From an uncultured Coriobacteriaceae bacterium (GTDB taxonomy: Bacteria > Actinomycetota > Coriobacteriia > Coriobacteriales > Eggerthellaceae): a stretch of DNA of 14,456 nt. Location: NCBI GenBank assembly GCA_902767025.1, contig CACXFZ010000078.1, forward strand, positions 1 to 14,456, read 5' to 3'. The notes under the pieces are model-generated. The model searched no databases. It was not told the DNA's origin and saw nothing but the letters and a program-made list of their open reading frames with translations. Both the position numbers and the translations under genes were made by a program. Below are positions 1-6,095 of this stretch, piece after piece; position 1 is the first letter of the stretch; each line of letters begins with the position of its first letter.

Positions 1-469
1 CAACCTGCTTCTTGCGACGTATAGCTTCCTGGATCTTGCGAACATTGAACAACAGGTACTTGCTGCGCCGATGATCCCGCTCGGGGACGTCTATCCTGCC
101 CTTCAAGCCGGCCAGCTGGCCTTCGCTGGCAAGCCCCATGATCTTCTTGGTAAGCATGGCGGCATTGGCGTTCGTGATAGAGGGACACGAGCGCACGATG
201 TCCACCAGCAGGGTCATCTCCCCTGGCGTGAAGTGCCTGCGATCCACATAGTACGCCGGATACGGGTCGCGCTTCATCTGGATGTCCATGCCCGCTTCGC
301 GCAGCGCATCGATGCACGCGTAGATGGATTTGCGCTCTGCATCGATGTCCAGAGCCGCCAGCTCTTCGGTGATTTGCGCAAGCGTGAGCGGGTGGGACGG
401 ATCAGTCTTCTCGAGGAAGATCCTCTGGATGGCGAGCAGCTTGCGCTTCTGGTCTTTCTGGTTTGCCAT
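1..469 (-). CDS. WYL-domain transcriptional regulator, N-terminal part (cut by window edge)
   Basis: A minus-strand reading frame opens with ATG at 469 and runs off the left edge with no stop, giving 156 visible residues. An AGGGAT-like ribosome site lies just upstream (about 474-479). Residues 5-75 look like a winged-helix DNA-binding domain with the IDAERKSIY recognition-helix region. The linker (EMTLLVD at 84-90, LKGR at 122-125) and the start of the WYL domain (FNVRKIQEAIRRKKQV, 141-156) follow. WYL proteins are usually about 300-330 residues, so roughly half is outside. It aligns without gaps to the next WYL protein over all 156 residues, with about 59 identities by hand count. It is therefore a paralogue, probably from tandem duplication. 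WYL proteins are usually DNA-binding regulators that sense small ligands or nucleic acid; the target here is unknown. Confidence 0.85.
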   Translation of the reverse strand, partial: MANQKDQKRKLLAIQRIFLEKTDPSHPLTLAQITEELAALDIDAERKSIYACIDALREAGMDIQMKRDPYPAYYVDRRHFTPGEMTLLVDIVRSCPSITNANAAMLTKKIMGLASEGQLAGLKGRIDVPERDHRRSKYLLFNVRKIQEAIRRKKQV

Positions 470-661
470 GTTCATCCCTTCGCATGCTAGGGGACCGAAC
501 GCCTATGAAAGTCCGTTTATTGGTACTTGCTATACTACACCCCGAAAATCATCCGCGAAAGCGCAGGGCAAACCCCGGCGGCCAAACGACACGCAGCCCG
601 ACACAGCAGGCAAACGCTCGCGCAGCACGAGCGCACGTGGCACTTGGCAGGCGCCGAGCGC
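470..661. other. Intergenic gap between the two WYL genes
   Basis: These 192 bases separate the stop of the upstream WYL gene from the start of the downstream one; both genes are on the minus strand. I see no clean -35/-10 pair for the downstream gene. A weak stem-loop (615-633) lies on the far side from that gene. Long open frames that cross the gap on the plus strand have no ribosome site and no recognisable protein. Confidence 0.5.
611..633 (-). terminator. Possible weak terminator after WYL regulator
   Basis: On the minus strand CGCTCG pairs with CGAGCG around a 7-base loop and is followed by TTTG. The stem is only 6 bp and the T run is three bases, so this may simply be a chance hairpin. 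It lies about 29 bases past the stop of the gene ending at 662. Confidence 0.25.
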
Positions 662-1636
662 CTACGCCAGCCTGGCAACCCACGCGCGGTAGTCTTTGAC
701 CAGGCGTTTCGGGCCGCTCAGACGCACGGCTCCGTCGGTGCCGGCGATCCACCCGTAGAACGGGGCGCTCTCGCGCACCGTCACCACCACTTCGGCGCTG
801 CCGTCCTTGAGCACCTTGGATTTTACGTCCGTGCCGAACCGGTCCACCACGATGTCCATGGCCTCGGGCTGCACCAGCAGCTTGGCGCTCGTGACCTTGC
901 CGTCGAACATGCCGAACGACTGGTAGGCGAAATCCTCCAGATCGTAGTTGGCGATCTTTTCGTTGCGCGTGGCGGCCTGCTCGTCGAGCTGCACCAACCT
1001 CATGCGGTCCACGCGGAAGCGCACGAAGTCCTCGTACTTGTCGGACCACATGATCGCGTAGTAGAACCCGTCGCTGAACACCACGTGAACCGGTGTGAGC
1101 ACGAAGGGCTTGCCGTCGTGCTGCAGCGCGGGCTGCACGTGCGCGTCGTACTTGTAGTACAGAAACGACACCTTCTTCTTGGCGCGCAGCGCTTCGTGGA
1201 TGGTGTCGACGTTATAGAACACCGAATCGGACTGGCTCTTCACGCGCCCGTCCACGTGCACGCGGCCCTTCAGCGCCTTGCGTTCGTGCACGCTGGCAAG
1301 CGCCGAGAGCTTCTTGGCCAGGCGGTCGGCGGTCTGCTTGGTCAAGAACTTGCTCGACTGCACGGCATCCACCAGCAGCGTCAGCTCGGCCAGGTCCAAC
1401 CCCGGCTTTGCCATCGTGTACTCCACCGGCATGCGCTGGATCGTGTTGATGGTGCACCCGAACTCGCCCAGGACGCGCAAGTCGCGGTAGATGCCCTTGC
1501 GCTCGGCCGTGATTCCTTCGGCTTCCAGGTTCTGCAGGATCTGCGTCATCGACAGCCCATGCGTGGCGTCGGTCTGCTCGTCGAGCATCTTGTACAGGTA
1601 CAGCAGCTTGAGCTTCTGCTTGCTATTGGCCACCAT
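662..1636 (-). CDS. WYL-domain transcriptional regulator
   Basis: The protein has 324 residues, a typical length for the family. Residues 8-75 form a winged-helix HTH (AERKGIYRDLRVL around 44-56). The WYL domain spans about 140-215; FYYAIMWSDKYEDFVRFRVDRM-like sequence (191-212) stands in the place of the WYL signature, with its Arg residues retained. A WCX-like C-terminal region runs from about 250 to 324. The frame stays open upstream of 1636, but that extension is arginine-rich shadow sequence. The start at 1636 has a near-perfect AAGGAGGTG site (1644-1652) at 7 bases, which decides it. The gene is divergent from the WalJ-like gene and upstream of a paralogue on the same strand. WYL regulators act in the cytoplasm as ligand-responsive DNA-binding proteins; no ligand or target can be read from sequence. 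Confidence 0.93.
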   Translation of the reverse strand: MVANSKQKLKLLYLYKMLDEQTDATHGLSMTQILQNLEAEGITAERKGIYRDLRVLGEFGCTINTIQRMPVEYTMAKPGLDLAELTLLVDAVQSSKFLTKQTADRLAKKLSALASVHERKALKGRVHVDGRVKSQSDSVFYNVDTIHEALRAKKKVSFLYYKYDAHVQPALQHDGKPFVLTPVHVVFSDGFYYAIMWSDKYEDFVRFRVDRMRLVQLDEQAATRNEKIANYDLEDFAYQSFGMFDGKVTSAKLLVQPEAMDIVVDRFGTDVKSKVLKDGSAEVVVTVRESAPFYGWIAGTDGAVRLSGPKRLVKDYRAWVARLA

Positions 1637-1666
1637 GCGGATGCACCTCCTTGTGTCGCTGCCTAG

Positions 1667-1700
1667 ATTATAAGGATACATGGGCCATGCGCGGTACAAT
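1667..1700. promoter_or_regulatory. Closely spaced divergent promoter region between WYL gene and walJ-like gene
   Basis: On the minus strand TATAAT (1667-1672) is a consensus -10 placed about 30 bases before the WYL start. On the plus strand TACAAT (1695-1700) is a -10 candidate about 19 bases before the hydrolase start, giving a very short leader. Neither has a convincing -35 at 16-18 bases. Because the two lie back to back within 34 bases, polymerases would probably compete, and the WYL protein could control both. This is inferred from spacing only. Confidence 0.4.
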
Positions 1701-1719
1701 AGCCGCGAAAGGACGCGCC

Positions 1720-2514
1720 ATGCTGGAACTGAACATACTTGCAAGCGGAAGCTCGGGAAACGCCGCCATCGTGCGCGACGGCGGCACGGGCCGGTGCGTG
1801 CTGATCGACTGCGGCATCTGCAAGCGGGACTTCTTCGCGCGCTGCGAGGAGCTGGGCGTGGACCCGCGCGCAATCGAGGCGACGCTTGTCACCCACGTGC
1901 ATTCCGACCACACGTCGGGACTGGGCGTGGTGATGCGCGGCCTGGCGAAGGAAGGCTGCACACCGCCGCTCTACGCCCATCCGCTGGTGCGCGAGGCAAG
2001 CCCGAAGATCCGCGAAGTCGAGCCGTTGGTGGAACAGCGCGAGCTGCATCCCGGCAAGCCCGTGCACATCGCGGGCATGTGCGTGCTGCCCTTTGCCACC
2101 AGCCACGATGTGGCGTCGTCGGTGGGTTTTCGGTTCGAGGTGGAAGGCGATGCGCTGGGATATGCCACCGACACCGGGTTCGTCACGCCCGAGGCGCACG
2201 AAGCGCTGGGCGACGTGCGCATCCTGGCGATCGAGAGCAACCACGACGTGATCATGCTGCGCGAGGGCCCGTACCCCTACGTGCTGCAGCAGCGCATCCT
2301 GTCCGACGAAGGGCACCTGTCGAACGCGCAATGCTGCACCGAAGTCGAGCTGTTGCTGCACCCCGGACTCGAGCACGTGGTGGCCATGCACATCAGCGAG
2401 CACAACAACACGTTCGGGCTGCCGGTGCGCGAGCTGCAGAAGGTGCTGGACGCCAACAACCACCCCGCCCAGGTCCACGCCGGCCTTCCGCGTACCCCCG
2501 TTGCCGTCCGGTAG
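1720..2514 (+). CDS. YycJ/WalJ-like metallo-beta-lactamase-fold hydrolase
   Basis: The protein has 264 residues. It begins with the family's LNILASGSSGNA stretch (4-15) and LIDCGI (28-33). The metal-binding motif HVHSDH follows at 59-64, with further conserved elements SHD (128-130), ATDTG (149-153), ESNHD (172-176), GHLSN (198-202) and HISEHNN (224-230). This series is characteristic of the YycJ/WalJ (VicX) group, predicted dinuclear-zinc hydrolases; in Firmicutes walJ lies in the walRK cluster and is linked to nuclease activity. No walRK genes are nearby here. The ATG at 1720 is preferred over in-frame ATGs at 1651 and 1687 because GAAAGGA (1707-1713) lies 6 bases before it and the earlier starts precede or overlap the -10. 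The protein is predicted to be cytoplasmic. The exact substrate is not readable. Confidence 0.9.
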   Translation: MLELNILASGSSGNAAIVRDGGTGRCVLIDCGICKRDFFARCEELGVDPRAIEATLVTHVHSDHTSGLGVVMRGLAKEGCTPPLYAHPLVREASPKIREVEPLVEQRELHPGKPVHIAGMCVLPFATSHDVASSVGFRFEVEGDALGYATDTGFVTPEAHEALGDVRILAIESNHDVIMLREGPYPYVLQQRILSDEGHLSNAQCCTEVELLLHPGLEHVVAMHISEHNNTFGLPVRELQKVLDANNHPAQVHAGLPRTPVAVR

Positions 2515-2663
2515 GCCGCCCGTCGTCACAACCTGAGCACAACAACGCACCCGCACGCGCCGCTCTTGGGGCGTTTCCGCCCGCGCTTGGATTTGTGCAC
2601 AAGGTCTTCGGGGGCCGCTCCTATTATCGTGCTCATCGCAAAGGATCCGCGAAAGGAGTCATG
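2515..2663 (+). promoter_or_regulatory. Gap with possible promoter for the dehydrogenase
   Basis: TATTAT at 2622-2627 is a reasonable -10 about 36 bases before the dehydrogenase start; no good -35 sits at 16-18 bases (TTGTGC at 2593 is 23 bases away). A short GGGCG/CGCCC hairpin near 2569-2583 has no T run and is too weak to call a terminator. Confidence 0.3.
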
Positions 2664-3449
2664 ATGGATCTTAAGTTGCAGGACAAAGTGGTATTGGTAA
2701 CGGGCGGCACGGGCGGCATCGGTTCGGCGATCGTGCGCGCATTCTTGGGTGAAGGCGCCAAAGTGGCCTTCTCGTCCACCAGCCAGGAAAAGGCCGATGC
2801 CCTGGTAGCCGAGCTCGACGCGGGCGACAAGGTCAAGGGCTTCGTTGCCGACCTGAACAAGGAAGAGGACATCAAGGCGTTCGTCGAGGCCGCCAAGGAG
2901 CACTTCGGCACGCTCGACGTGGTCATCCCCAACGCCGGTTACGAAGGCAAGGCGAACCCCGTGCAGGACATGACGCTCGAGATCTTCGAGAAGACCTACG
3001 CGCTCAACGTGTTCGCCGTCATGCTCACGATGAAGTACGCCGCCCCCACCCTGATCGAGAAGGGCTCGGGTGCCGTGGTGGTCATCGCCTCGGCCGCCGC
3101 GTTCGAGCCTACGGCGGGCAACAGCGCGTACGTGAGCTCGAAGTACGCTGTGGCCGGCCTGACCAAGTGCGTGGCCATGGAGATGGGCCCGGCGGGCATC
3201 CATGTGAACTACATCTGCCCCGGCCCGGTCGACACGCCGATGATGCTGCGCATCGAGCAGGATTTCTTCGGCGACTCGATGACGCACGAAGAGGCCCAGG
3301 CCATGCTGGCCGGCCAGTACGCCATGGACAAGCGCTACGCCAAGCCCGAAGAGGTTGCAAACGCGGCGCTGTACCTGGCTTCCGAAGTGTCGGCGCACAC
3401 CGCCGGCATGGGCATGCACGTGGACTCGAAGGTGTCTGCAGCCAACTAG
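2664..3449 (+). CDS. Short-chain dehydrogenase/reductase (SDR), probably NADP-linked
   Basis: This is a classical SDR of 261 residues with every core element. The dinucleotide-binding TGGTGGIG lies at 13-20, the adenine-pocket Asp at 63 (ADL), NAG at 90-92 and the structural Asn at 115. The catalytic Ser143 is followed by Tyr156 and Lys160 (YVSSK), and PGPVDT lies at 186-191. The end of beta-2 reads AFSSTS, with no acidic residue, which favours NADP(H) over NAD(H) by analogy to FabG. Two ATGs are adjacent (2661 and 2664); GGAG at 2655-2658 is better spaced from 2664. The substrate cannot be assigned. Related actinobacteria carry many SDRs, including hydroxysteroid dehydrogenases, but nothing here singles that out. 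The C-terminus ends HVDSKVSAAN where many relatives have HVDGG. It is transcribed alone and closed by a strong terminator. Confidence 0.92.
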   Translation: MDLKLQDKVVLVTGGTGGIGSAIVRAFLGEGAKVAFSSTSQEKADALVAELDAGDKVKGFVADLNKEEDIKAFVEAAKEHFGTLDVVIPNAGYEGKANPVQDMTLEIFEKTYALNVFAVMLTMKYAAPTLIEKGSGAVVVIASAAAFEPTAGNSAYVSSKYAVAGLTKCVAMEMGPAGIHVNYICPGPVDTPMMLRIEQDFFGDSMTHEEAQAMLAGQYAMDKRYAKPEEVANAALYLASEVSAHTAGMGMHVDSKVSAAN

Positions 3450-3477
3450 CGCTTACGGCGCTCGGCCAAGCATGGAT

Positions 3478-3511
3478 ACGGGCGGCGGGAACAACCCGTC
3501 GCCCGTTTTTT
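3478..3511 (+). terminator. Intrinsic terminator of the SDR gene
   Basis: A 12-bp stem (3478-3489 with 3495-3506, one G-T wobble) closes a 5-base AACAA loop and is followed directly by a run of six T (3506-3511). It lies 29 bases after the SDR stop. The hairpin sits between convergent genes, but the T run favours only the plus direction. Confidence 0.9.
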
Positions 3512-3584
3512 GTGGGATGGGCGCGCGCCTGCTTTGGACGAGGCGTCGCACCGATAGTTGTTAGGTTGCGCCGGGCCGCTGCGC

Positions 3585-3953
3585 CTAGAGCTCGATGCGG
3601 CCGAACTTGGCAAGCAGCTCGCTGGCGGCGGTGCAGGCGTCGCAGTTGCAGTACTTGGCGCCCTGCTCCTTGCGCTGCAGGCTGGTTTCCAGCATCTGCG
3701 CGGCGGCCTCCTCGCCGAACATCTCCTTGGCAGGGCCCTGGGCGAAGGCGATGACGCCGTCGATCGTGGTGGGACGACCCTCCAGGATATCGAGCAGGGC
3801 GGTCGTGGCCTTGTCCACGGCCTCGTCGCTCGCATCGGCGGCCACGGCATCCTTCCAAGCCTGGGCAGCGTCCTTGGTCACCTGCGTGCTGGCTTCGGAT
3901 GCGACCAGGATGTCGGCGCGCTCGGCTACGTAATCGAACAGTTCCTTGTTCAT
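3585..3953 (-). CDS. Small uncharacterised protein with C-terminal CxCxxC motif
   Basis: This is a 122-residue, mostly helical and acidic protein with no signal peptide or membrane segment. Three cysteines cluster near the C-terminus in YCNCDACTA (Cys102, Cys104, Cys107), the only cysteines in the protein. This suggests a metal or Fe-S ligand set, or a redox motif, perhaps completed in trans or by dimerisation. I recall similar short anaerobe proteins carrying database names such as 'molecular chaperone Hsp90', but nothing in this sequence resembles Hsp90. The start at 3953 is chosen for GAAGGAGG (3959-3966) at 5 bases; the frame continues upstream without support. It has its own promoter (3988-4016) and lies 90 bases downstream of the HD hydrolase gene on the same strand. 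The function is unknown. Confidence 0.82.
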   Translation of the reverse strand: MNKELFDYVAERADILVASEASTQVTKDAAQAWKDAVAADASDEAVDKATTALLDILEGRPTTIDGVIAFAQGPAKEMFGEEAAAQMLETSLQRKEQGAKYCNCDACTAASELLAKFGRIEL

Positions 3954-3987
3954 GGGGGCCTCCTTCGAAGACGCGTTCGGTTTCCTT

Positions 3988-4016
3988 ATCTTAGAGCCCT
4001 TCGCGCGCGCCCACAA
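3988..4016 (-). promoter_or_regulatory. Promoter of the CxCxxC protein gene
   Basis: On the minus strand a -35 TTGTGG (4011-4016) and a -10 TAAGAT (3988-3993) are separated by exactly 17 bases. The expected start of transcription is about 27 bases upstream of the ATG at 3953. This is a good match to a sigma-70-type promoter. Confidence 0.6.
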
Positions 4017-4043
4017 GGGCAGGAAGCGAACGGCAGCGCCCTG

Positions 4044-4661
4044 CTACCGTGCGGCTGCTTCCGCTGCAGCCGCGTCGCCGAACACGGCGCGGACGAGCGC
4101 ATCGAATTCCTGCCATGCTGCCGTGTGCCCAAGCCGGGGCCGCAAGATGCGCGCGATGTTGCCGTAGTACCATGCATGCTTGGCGGGATCCTTCTGGTTG
4201 AAGCGGCTCCACAACGCTTCGCCCTGCTCTGCGAGATCGCGTCGCATCGCCCGGATGTTCGAGAGCTTGTCGGACAGGCACACCATCAGCACGTCGACAT
4301 CGTCGGTTGAGGCCAGGTGGCCAAGCGCCTCCTGCTTGCGCTCTTCCCAAGTGTCGGCGGCAGGACGATCCGCGCGCTTGCCTTCCGACTCGCTCGCCAC
4401 TATCTGCGCCACGCGGTCGCCGAATTCGCTGCGGATGTCGCCGATGGTTGCAGCAGTGTCTTCGACCACGTCGTGCAACACGGCAGCAGACAAGACGACG
4501 GGGTCGCTTGTCATCGTTGCGCAGACGGCCACAGCCTCCAGCGGATGCACGATGTACGGGATGTCGGAGCCCTTGCGCACCTGCCCTTCGTGCGCCCGCG
4601 CCGCATACGCAATCGCGCGCGTAAGCAAGGTGGGGTCGACCACGGCATCGTTTTCGGCCAT
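4044..4661 (-). CDS. Stand-alone HD-domain hydrolase of the RelA/SpoT type (candidate small alarmone hydrolase)
   Basis: The protein has 205 residues. The N-terminal half matches the hydrolase domain of RelA/SpoT enzymes: AHEGQVRKG (23-31), PYIVHP (35-40, metal ligand His39), the HD pair with following acids HDVVEDT (63-69), and SDKLSN (130-135, ligand Asp131, Asn135). A WYY segment near 164-166 is followed by a helical tail. There is no synthetase, TGS or ACT domain, so it cannot be a full Rel. By family knowledge such proteins can remove the 3'-pyrophosphate of (p)ppGpp with Mn2+, although some act on other nucleotides. The ATG at 4661 is chosen over one 20 codons upstream because GAGGTG (4667-4672) lies 5 bases before it. 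It is divergent from the zinc-ribbon protein gene. Confidence 0.85.
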   Translation of the reverse strand: MAENDAVVDPTLLTRAIAYAARAHEGQVRKGSDIPYIVHPLEAVAVCATMTSDPVVLSAAVLHDVVEDTAATIGDIRSEFGDRVAQIVASESEGKRADRPAADTWEERKQEALGHLASTDDVDVLMVCLSDKLSNIRAMRRDLAEQGEALWSRFNQKDPAKHAWYYGNIARILRPRLGHTAAWQEFDALVRAVFGDAAAAEAAAR

Positions 4662-4709
4662 GAGAGCACCTCGATTCTTCCAGTCAGGACCACAGGTTGA
4701 CGCTTTGTC

Positions 4710-4758
4710 TGGCAAAGCCATCTCACTGCAAGTATCATACAGATAGCTGCACTTGCAG
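4710..4758. promoter_or_regulatory. Overlapping divergent promoters inside an inverted repeat
   Basis: TATCAT (4733-4738, plus) with TGGCAA (4710-4715) at 17 bases may drive the zinc-ribbon gene. TATGAT (4734-4739, minus) overlaps it and may drive the HD gene, though its -35 is poor. The -10 pair lies between the arms of an 8-bp perfect inverted repeat, CTGCAAGT (4726-4733) and ACTTGCAG (4751-4758), whose left arm overlaps the plus -10 by one base. A smaller hairpin GCTGC-ACTT-GCAGC (4746-4759) overlaps the right arm. This could be an operator for both genes. Confidence 0.4.
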
Positions 4759-4777
4759 CCCAGACGGAAGGGGCATC

Positions 4778-5893
4778 ATGGCGTATTGTCCAGCTTGCGG
4801 AGCGTCCATCAACGAGGAGAACAGTTTCTGCCCTCAGTGCGGAGCGCGGGTGGAAACCGCCTCCGTCGCTGACCCGACGATGCCCGTCGGGACACCAGTG
4901 CAAGCCGCAGCCCAACCGGCCACCACCCAGGCAAACGCCCCTTCGGGCTCGGGCGGCAAGGGCGTGCTGATTGGAGCGGGAATCGTGGGCGCATTGGTTT
5001 TGCTTGGGGCACTTGCGTTCTTCCTGACCAGGCCGCCGGCCAACCAAGAGACGTCTTCCGCCGCCGTGACGATATCTCCTGCGCCTGCAGCTTCTTCGAG
5101 CGCTTCGACGACATCGGCCGTGCAACCGAGCTCCGCGGCCACGCCACCAGCGGGCTCCTCGTCTTCGGCGAGCGCGCCTGCCCCTGCAGCAGAGCAGCCG
5201 GCCGTGCTCGACACGGGTGATGTGCGCGCAACGCTGCCGGCGCAGTACGTCAACCAGGGCTATTCATGGACCTCGGGAGAGAGCACCGTCGTCCATCTGA
5301 ACGGCCCCGGCAACTCGCCAGTGGCTGACATCGTGTGGGCGGATGTCGCTACGAGGGAAAACGAAGCTAAGAGGGACTCCTACTCCATTGGCACTATCGA
5401 CCACGGAGCATCGCGATCCGAGGTCAAGCTCTGGGTGTACTACCTCGAAGATGGCAAGCTTATCTATATGGGTGCGGCCGATGCGGCCACAAGAGGCACG
5501 CTGCCGCTTGACGCCATGGGCATAACCGTCGAAGAGCTGGTGTCGTGGATCGAACTGTACAACGTCGATGGCTATGTGCCCGCGCGCATCGTCGACGACA
5601 CCGCCAACGTGGATACTGCGAAAACAGGCAGCTACGAGCCGTTCTATGGCGTGTGGATTGGCGCATCGAAGGACAGGGCCGAAGCCGAGGCACTGGCCCA
5701 GGAAGCGCAATCAAAGGGCCTGCGTGCCGAGGTTCAGCTTTCGAGCGAATGGAGCAATCTGAACCCCGAACCCTGGTACGTCGTGACAGCCGGTCATCCA
5801 CTGACGGAGCTCAACGCGAACACCGTGTTTGTCCATGCGGTTGATGCGGGCTACAAGGACGCGTACATCAAGTACTCGGGCGAGCACCTGTAG
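4778..5893 (+). CDS. Zinc-ribbon, single-TM protein with Ser/Ala/Pro linker and SPOR-like C-terminal region
   Basis: The protein has 371 residues. A double-CxxC zinc ribbon is at the extreme N-terminus (YCPACG, Cys4/Cys7; FCPQCG, Cys18/Cys21). One membrane segment follows at about 62-83, then a low-complexity Ser/Ala/Pro linker (about 90-143) and a folded domain outside the membrane (about 145-371). The last 85 residues (FYGVWIGASKDRAEAEALA..., then PWYVVTAG) have the beta-helix-beta rhythm of SPOR domains, which bind glycan strands lacking stem peptides; this assignment is tentative. The predicted topology is ribbon in the cytoplasm and C-terminus outside. ATG 4778 is preceded by AAGGGG (4768-4773); a longer in-frame start at 4697 would put sequence before the conserved ribbon and overlap the promoter. 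Proteins of this layout are common in gut anaerobes and are mostly uncharacterised. Confidence 0.85.
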   Translation: MAYCPACGASINEENSFCPQCGARVETASVADPTMPVGTPVQAAAQPATTQANAPSGSGGKGVLIGAGIVGALVLLGALAFFLTRPPANQETSSAAVTISPAPAASSSASTTSAVQPSSAATPPAGSSSSASAPAPAAEQPAVLDTGDVRATLPAQYVNQGYSWTSGESTVVHLNGPGNSPVADIVWADVATRENEAKRDSYSIGTIDHGASRSEVKLWVYYLEDGKLIYMGAADAATRGTLPLDAMGITVEELVSWIELYNVDGYVPARIVDDTANVDTAKTGSYEPFYGVWIGASKDRAEAEALAQEAQSKGLRAEVQLSSEWSNLNPEPWYVVTAGHPLTELNANTVFVHAVDAGYKDAYIKYSGEHL

Positions 5894-5900
5894 CAAACCC

Positions 5901-5928
5901 CGTCCAGCGCAGGAATATTGGACGATTT
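5901..5928 (+). terminator. Possible weak terminator after the zinc-ribbon gene
   Basis: CGTCCA (5901-5906) pairs with TGGACG (5919-5924) around a 12-base loop and is followed by ATTT. It lies 8 bases after the stop codon. The short stem, large loop and short T run make it doubtful. Confidence 0.3.
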
Positions 5929-6095
5929 CGAGTTTCGTGGCAAGAAAACCCGGTTTTATGGGATCAGGTTAGCTCCGTCGGGCAGTTACGTGACTTAATG
6001 TATGCACTTAGTAGCTATTTTGCATCATATCCATCACCTTCCGAACAAGCCAGCCGACACATAAAACTGGAGTTTCTTGCCACAAAACTCGATTT
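5925..6095. repeat. MITE-like inverted-repeat element flanked by ATTT
   Basis: The arms 5928-5960 and 6060-6092 are inverted copies 33 bases long with 29 matches; both carry GTGGCAAGAAA in the core. If the outer T/A pair is assigned to the flanks, the element is 5929-6091 (163 bp), starts CGAGTTT and ends AAACTCG, and is bordered on both sides by ATTT (5925-5928 and 6092-6095). That is the layout of a non-autonomous transposon with a 4-bp target duplication. The 99-base middle is AT-richer than the surrounding genes and has no credible reading frame. Alternatives are a long-hairpin regulatory RNA or a protein-binding repeat. No transposase is present in the window. Confidence 0.6.

Noticed and set aside
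527..1666. Long plus-strand open frame opposite the WYL gene
   Set aside because: Rich in His, Val, Arg and Leu as expected for antisense of a high-GC gene, with no ribosome site or family motif; the minus-strand WYL protein explains the region.
1637..1873. 79-residue N-terminal extension of the WYL protein
   Set aside because: Arginine-rich shadow sequence that would run through the hydrolase gene and the promoter; the consensus AAGGAGGTG sits just before 1636.
1680..3449. A single plus-strand open frame running through the hydrolase gene into the SDR
   Set aside because: The first half is arginine-rich out-of-frame sequence of the WalJ-like gene; the SDR has its own ribosome site and start at 2664. 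It is not a fusion protein.
2664..3449. Assignment of the SDR as a bile-acid hydroxysteroid dehydrogenase
   Set aside because: Tempting given the probable gut actinobacterium, but only general SDR motifs are visible; substrate cannot be read from them.
5928..6092. Inverted repeat as a simple transcription terminator
   Set aside because: The 99-base spacer and lack of a T tract after the right arm do not fit an intrinsic terminator.
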